Positions 40,173-42,924 of a stretch of 42,924 nt of DNA are shown piece after piece. Origin of the DNA: an uncultured Collinsella sp. (GTDB lineage Bacteria > Actinomycetota > Coriobacteriia > Coriobacteriales > Coriobacteriaceae); assembly GCA_902489665.1 (NCBI GenBank), contig CABUAT010000018.1:1-42924 (forward strand). Reading direction: 5' to 3'. The notes below the pieces were generated by a model. The model did no database searches, was not told the origin of the DNA, and worked only from the letters and a program-made list of their open reading frames with translations. Each line of letters starts with the position of its first letter. The stretch's first letter is position 1. The translations under genes and the position numbers were made by a program.

Positions 40173-40505
40173 TTACTCCTCGGCGCCCTCAGCGGCAGCC
40201 TTAGCGGCCTCGGCCTCTTTGGCGAGCTGCTTCTTGGACTTCTTGACGACGGTCTCGGTCTTCTCGCCCTCGTTGGCGGCCTTGACCAGAGCGGCGACGG
40301 CGTCGGTGAGCTGAGCGCCCTTGGACTGCCAGTCGGCGATCTTCTCGAGGTCGAGGTTGATGGTCTTGGGGGCGGTCATCGGGTTGTAGCGGCCAACCTC
40401 CTCGATGATACGACCGTCACGCGGGGCGCGGGAATCGGCGACGACGACACGGTAGTACGGACGCTTCTTAGCGCCGTGACGAGCAAGGCGAATCTTGACT
40501 GCCAA
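40173..40505 (-). CDS. rpsP: 30S ribosomal protein S16
   Basis: Small-subunit protein needed for 30S assembly; 110 residues. VKIRLARHGAKKRPYYRVVV and GRYNPMT are diagnostic. A TTG start at 40505 is preferred (MAVKIRLARHG) because GGAGGAG lies six bases upstream; the longer frame adds an unrelated stretch. The C-terminal tail (about 83-110) is Lys/Ala/Glu-rich. First gene of rpsP-khpA-rimM-trmD-lepB. Confidence 0.96.
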   Translation of the reverse strand: MAVKIRLARHGAKKRPYYRVVVADSRAPRDGRIIEEVGRYNPMTAPKTINLDLEKIADWQSKGAQLTDAVAALVKAANEGEKTETVVKKSKKQLAKEAEAAKAAAEGAEE

Positions 40506-40634
40506 AGGAAACTCCTCCAACCAAGCAGCTTTAGGCTGCAACTACAAACAAACAGTTGAACATAATACGCCATCGACGCGGGCAGGTGAAGTCCGTGAGA
40601 CCAACTTCTTCGGTGTAGTCGAGGGCAAATCCAT

Positions 40635-40662
40635 ATCTTAGACAAGAATTCGGGATTTGCAA
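40635..40662 (-). promoter_or_regulatory. rpsP operon promoter
   Basis: The minus strand shows TTGCAA, a 16-base spacer and TAAGAT, giving a leader of about 125 bases before rpsP. Confidence 0.6.
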
Positions 40663-40694
40663 GCACATACACGCACCCCACATGAGCTGCGCGG

Positions 40695-40707
40695 TATACT
40701 CATGACA
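40695..40707 (+). promoter_or_regulatory. dinB -10 with probable leaderless start
   Basis: TATACT at 40695-40700 ends six bases before the dinB ATG at 40707, so transcription would start at or next to the start codon. No Shine-Dalgarno is present, and the -35 (CGCACC) is weak. Confidence 0.5.
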
Positions 40708-41960
40708 TGGAAAGACGCGAACATACATACGGTTATGAGGATGCCATGGGCGTCACGCCGCCTCCCTGGACGGGTCCGGCGGTGGGCCTCATGGACCTCG
40801 ATGCGTTTTTTGCGAGCGTGGAGATGCTCGATCATCCCGAATGGCGCGGAAAGCCGCTCATCGTGGGCGGAGACGCCGATTCGCGCGGCGTCGTGTCCAC
40901 GTGTTCGTATGAGGCGCGTCGCTTTGGCGTGCACTCTGCCATGGCCTCGGCCGAGGCGCGGCGCCTGTGCCCGCAAGCCATTTGGACGCACGGGCACTTT
41001 GATCGCTACCGCGAGGTGAGCGCACAGGTCATGGCGATTCTCGCCGACGAGACCCCGCGTGTTGAGCGCGTATCCATCGACGAAGCCTTTATCGATATCA
41101 CACCGGGTCGCTTTGCGCCCGAAGACCCGCTGCTGGTTGCGCGGCGTATAAGCGACCGCGTGGCAGCGCTGGGAGTGACCTGCTCCATTGGCGTGGGCTG
41201 CAACAAGACGGTCGCAAAGATCGCAAGCGAGCGGGATAAGCCGTTTGGGCTGACCATCGTGCGCCCCGGAACCGAGCAGCGCTTTTTGGCCGCGCTGCCG
41301 GTATCTGCCATGAGCGGCATCGGGCGCTCGGCCGAAGAACGACTGCGCCGCATGCGCATCTACACCCTCGGCGAGCTATCACGTGCACCGGAATCCACCT
41401 TGGCCTCTATTTTTGGCGTAAACGGCGAACGCATGCGCCAGCGTGCGCTGGGACTCGAAATCTCCGAAGTCACGAGCCTCGATGAAGAGCGTGAGGTCAA
41501 GTCGGTCAGCAATGAACGCACCTTTGCGAAAGATTTGACTGAGCGCGGGGACATCGAAGCGGCGATTGCGCTGTTGGGAGAGTCAGTGGGACGCCGTCTG
41601 CGCCGTCAGGGGCTGACGGGTGCCACGGTAACGCTCAAGCTTAAGTATTCGTATGGCAGCGGGCGTACGGCACAGCGCCGGCTGCCGCATCCGACCGACG
41701 ATGAGAACATCTTCGTGGCGGTTGCACTCGAACTGCTCGACAACATCTGGCAGGAAGGCATGCATGTGCGCCTGGCGGGCATCGGCATGAGCGACTTCGA
41801 CCACCAAGGCGGCATCCAGACCGACCTGTTCTGCGAGATCGATGACCGCGGTGCCCAATCCAGCGACCGTCGCGACCTCTCCGTCGCCATCGACGCCGTC
41901 CGAGACAAATTCGGCGACACCGCCCTATCCTTCGGCCGCCAATCCCGCTTCAACGATTAA
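40707..41960 (+). CDS. dinB: DNA polymerase IV (Y-family)
   Basis: Error-prone translesion polymerase; 417 residues. Catalytic acidic residues are in GLMDLDAFFASVE and RVSIDEAFIDIT; SYEARRFGVHSAMAS, the helix-hairpin-helix SGIGRSAEERLRRM and the C-terminal little-finger domain are present. QTDLFCEID near residue 376 resembles a beta-clamp-binding peptide (QxxLF). The ATG at 40707 adds about 20 residues before the core; an inner ATG at 40746 (MGVTPPPW) is possible. It is the only plus-strand gene here, and no clear terminator follows before the RAYT element. Confidence 0.95.
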   Translation: MERREHTYGYEDAMGVTPPPWTGPAVGLMDLDAFFASVEMLDHPEWRGKPLIVGGDADSRGVVSTCSYEARRFGVHSAMASAEARRLCPQAIWTHGHFDRYREVSAQVMAILADETPRVERVSIDEAFIDITPGRFAPEDPLLVARRISDRVAALGVTCSIGVGCNKTVAKIASERDKPFGLTIVRPGTEQRFLAALPVSAMSGIGRSAEERLRRMRIYTLGELSRAPESTLASIFGVNGERMRQRALGLEISEVTSLDEEREVKSVSNERTFAKDLTERGDIEAAIALLGESVGRRLRRQGLTGATVTLKLKYSYGSGRTAQRRLPHPTDDENIFVAVALELLDNIWQEGMHVRLAGIGMSDFDHQGGIQTDLFCEIDDRGAQSSDRRDLSVAIDAVRDKFGDTALSFGRQSRFND

Positions 41961-41969
41961 CCGCCTTTG

Positions 41970-42004
41970 AATGATTATTCTAGGACGGGGATTTTTTTAT
42001 CATT
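41970..42004. repeat. Conserved-loop hairpin element, copy 2
   Basis: AATGAT (41970-41975) and ATCATT (41999-42004) bracket a 23-base loop with CTAGGACGGGGATTTTTTT. The loop core matches copy 1 at 34002-34033, but the stem differs in sequence while staying paired. It lies seven bases beyond the RAYT stop. Confidence 0.55.
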
Positions 42005-42011
42005 TGGAGCG

Positions 42012-42752
42012 TCATTTCGCTCTTTGAATGATATTGGTCCCGATTCCCGTCAGGCGCGCAATCTGGTCAATCGTAAACCCCCGATGTCTCAACACTGCCA
42101 GAAGACGATTACGCTCTGATTTCGGCAGAGATTTAAGTTGATAAGGCTCATGCGGAGCCAAAAGAGCTTGGGCAACTTCTAGCGCATCCATATCGGAAAT
42201 ATGCTTGCCTTCGGGCATAAAATAGGAATTAGGTTTGCCGTCGGTGCTCGCAAGATAAAACGCCTCCGTACCCCCAAACAGATCGAGGATACCGTCACAA
42301 TCGCAAATCTCGGGATGAGAGAAATACTCGTGGAAGCTGCTCCAACGATAAAGAGGAGCAGAAGAAATTCCAGCCTTTGCAGGGTTGTCATGAATATATC
42401 GAACGCAACGGAGCAGCTGCTCATCGTCAGAAATGATCACGCTCTTAAATCGTTCCTGGAACACCGGTCCGCGACGGCCGGTTTTTTGATTGAAGTGTTT
42501 CGCATATGCCGTATCAATCGCATGCATGGAAACGCTCATCTGATTATCGGGGTCATCAAACAGCAGATGAACATGATTGTCCATGAGGCACCAGGCCAGC
42601 AAACGAATGCGAGCGGACCTAAATCGTCTATTCAATAGATTGAGAAAATATAGGCGGTCGTCATCGTCCTCAAAGATCAGCTGGCCGGCACAACCCTTGA
42701 GCATGACGTGATAATGGCCGAGTTCGGACAACGCACGGGCAACGCGAGTCAT
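42012..42752 (-). CDS. REP-associated tyrosine transposase (RAYT)
   Basis: Y1 single-strand transposase of the IS200/RAYT type; 246 residues. The metal-binding HVH is at residues 60-62 in CLMDNHVHLLF, and the Tyr nucleophile is Y119 in VRYIHDNPAKAG. A C-terminal segment (about 205-246, RGFTIDQIARLTGIGTNII) looks like a helix-turn-helix and may read the target. ATG at 42752 follows GGGAGAG; the longer frame begins with TTG without ribosome site. RAYTs act on palindromes near their gene or elsewhere in the genome; candidates here are 41970-42004, 34002-34033 and 9939-10000. Confidence 0.92.
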   Translation of the reverse strand: MTRVARALSELGHYHVMLKGCAGQLIFEDDDDRLYFLNLLNRRFRSARIRLLAWCLMDNHVHLLFDDPDNQMSVSMHAIDTAYAKHFNQKTGRRGPVFQERFKSVIISDDEQLLRCVRYIHDNPAKAGISSAPLYRWSSFHEYFSHPEICDCDGILDLFGGTEAFYLASTDGKPNSYFMPEGKHISDMDALEVAQALLAPHEPYQLKSLPKSERNRLLAVLRHRGFTIDQIARLTGIGTNIIQRAK

Positions 42753-42807
42753 CGAAGCTCTCCCTTCCGAGTTTGCATTAGCTACAGCATACAAAAGGAG
42801 AGAATAG

Positions 42808-42844
42808 AAAAAACCGAACCGCCCAACAAAGATGAGCGGTTCGG
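42808..42844 (-). terminator. Terminator upstream of the RAYT gene
   Basis: CCGAACCGC (42814-42822) pairs with GCGGTTCGG (42836-42844) and is followed on the minus strand by TTTTTT. It stops leftward transcription before the RAYT gene, either ending an off-window gene or insulating the element. Confidence 0.85.
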
Positions 42845-42883
42845 CGAACGGTAGGAATGATTATTTTATCCCCATTACAGTTT

Positions 42884-42909
42884 GAGTCGTCCGAAAGGGC
42901 GGCTCTTTT
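42884..42909 (+). terminator. Plus-strand terminator with GAAA tetraloop
   Basis: GAGTCGTCC (42884-42892), loop GAAA, GGGCGGCTC (42897-42905, two G-U pairs) and TTTT. The only plus-strand gene before it is dinB, 0.9 kb away across the RAYT element. Confidence 0.75.
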
Positions 42910-42924
42910 CCGTTGCACGGTTAT

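Larger units (their letters stand above)
41969..42865. mobile_element. RAYT element with 11-bp flanking direct repeats
   Basis: GAATGATTATT occurs at 41969-41979 and 42855-42865, enclosing the transposase gene, a conserved-loop hairpin (41970-42004) and an outward-insulating terminator (42808-42844). GGGGAT-N6-ATCATT appears in inverted orientation at the two ends. Removing the segment would place the plus-strand terminator at 42884 about 45 bases after dinB. The boundaries are inferred; IS200-like enzymes do not normally make target duplications. Confidence 0.55.

Noticed and set aside
40725..40745. SOS box at dinB (GAAC...GGTT)
   Set aside because: The two half-sites are spaced wrongly for the GAAC-N4-GTTC consensus and lie inside the coding region.

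Overview
This window looks like a core-chromosome segment of a high-GC actinobacterium of class Coriobacteriia, and gut Collinsella would fit best. The assignment is inference from gene content: an actinobacterial-type integration host factor (mIHF), a pyruvate phosphate dikinase with its regulator, AdhE, two-subunit glycyl-tRNA synthetase, the DXP isoprenoid pathway, and many GTG/TTG starts. Most genes are on the minus strand in tightly packed operons.

From left to right: (1) 1-1009, a competence operon comEA-comEC cut by the window edge; its first 77 bases fold back on themselves. (2) 1223-3633, mihF-gmk-rpoZ-thiI. (3) 3873-9196, pyrimidine operon pyrR-pyrB-pyrC-pyrK-pyrD-pyrF with an attenuator-like leader. 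(4) 9648-13652, plus-strand rpmB, then adhE and a small-molecule kinase. (5) 13830-23942, a translation and envelope block reading leftwards: rpsB-tsf / pyrH-frr-uppS-cdsA-dxr-rseP-ispG-proS. (6) 24162-30784, xerC, trmFO, the second competence operon (yraN-comM-dprA), rnhB and rplS. (7) 30995-34918, ppdK and its regulator. (8) 34953-40505, glyQ-glyS and rpsP-khpA-rimM-trmD-lepB. (9) 40707-42924, plus-strand dinB (Pol IV) and a REP-type tyrosine transposase (RAYT) element.

The pyr operon makes UMP, and PyrH in the ribosome-recycling cluster converts it to UDP. Dxr and IspG make isoprenoid precursors that UppS turns into the undecaprenyl carrier; CdsA supplies CDP-diacylglycerol. ComEA/ComEC import single-stranded DNA, while DprA, ComM and possibly YraN process it.

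The strongest unexplained signal is an identical 20-base sequence (TTTGGT-N5-TTTGGT direct repeat) placed 75 and 71 bases before the first start codons of the two competence operons, 28 kb apart. It is a good candidate for an undescribed competence control element and places yraN in that regulon. Other notable points: xerC has no normal start codon that preserves its N-terminus (a Shine-Dalgarno-placed AUA fits); the site-2 protease carries an inserted winged-helix-like domain; the RAYT gene is bounded by 11-bp direct repeats and seems to separate dinB from its terminator; and a conserved-loop, variable-stem element occurs after two genes. No tRNA, rRNA or CRISPR array was seen.
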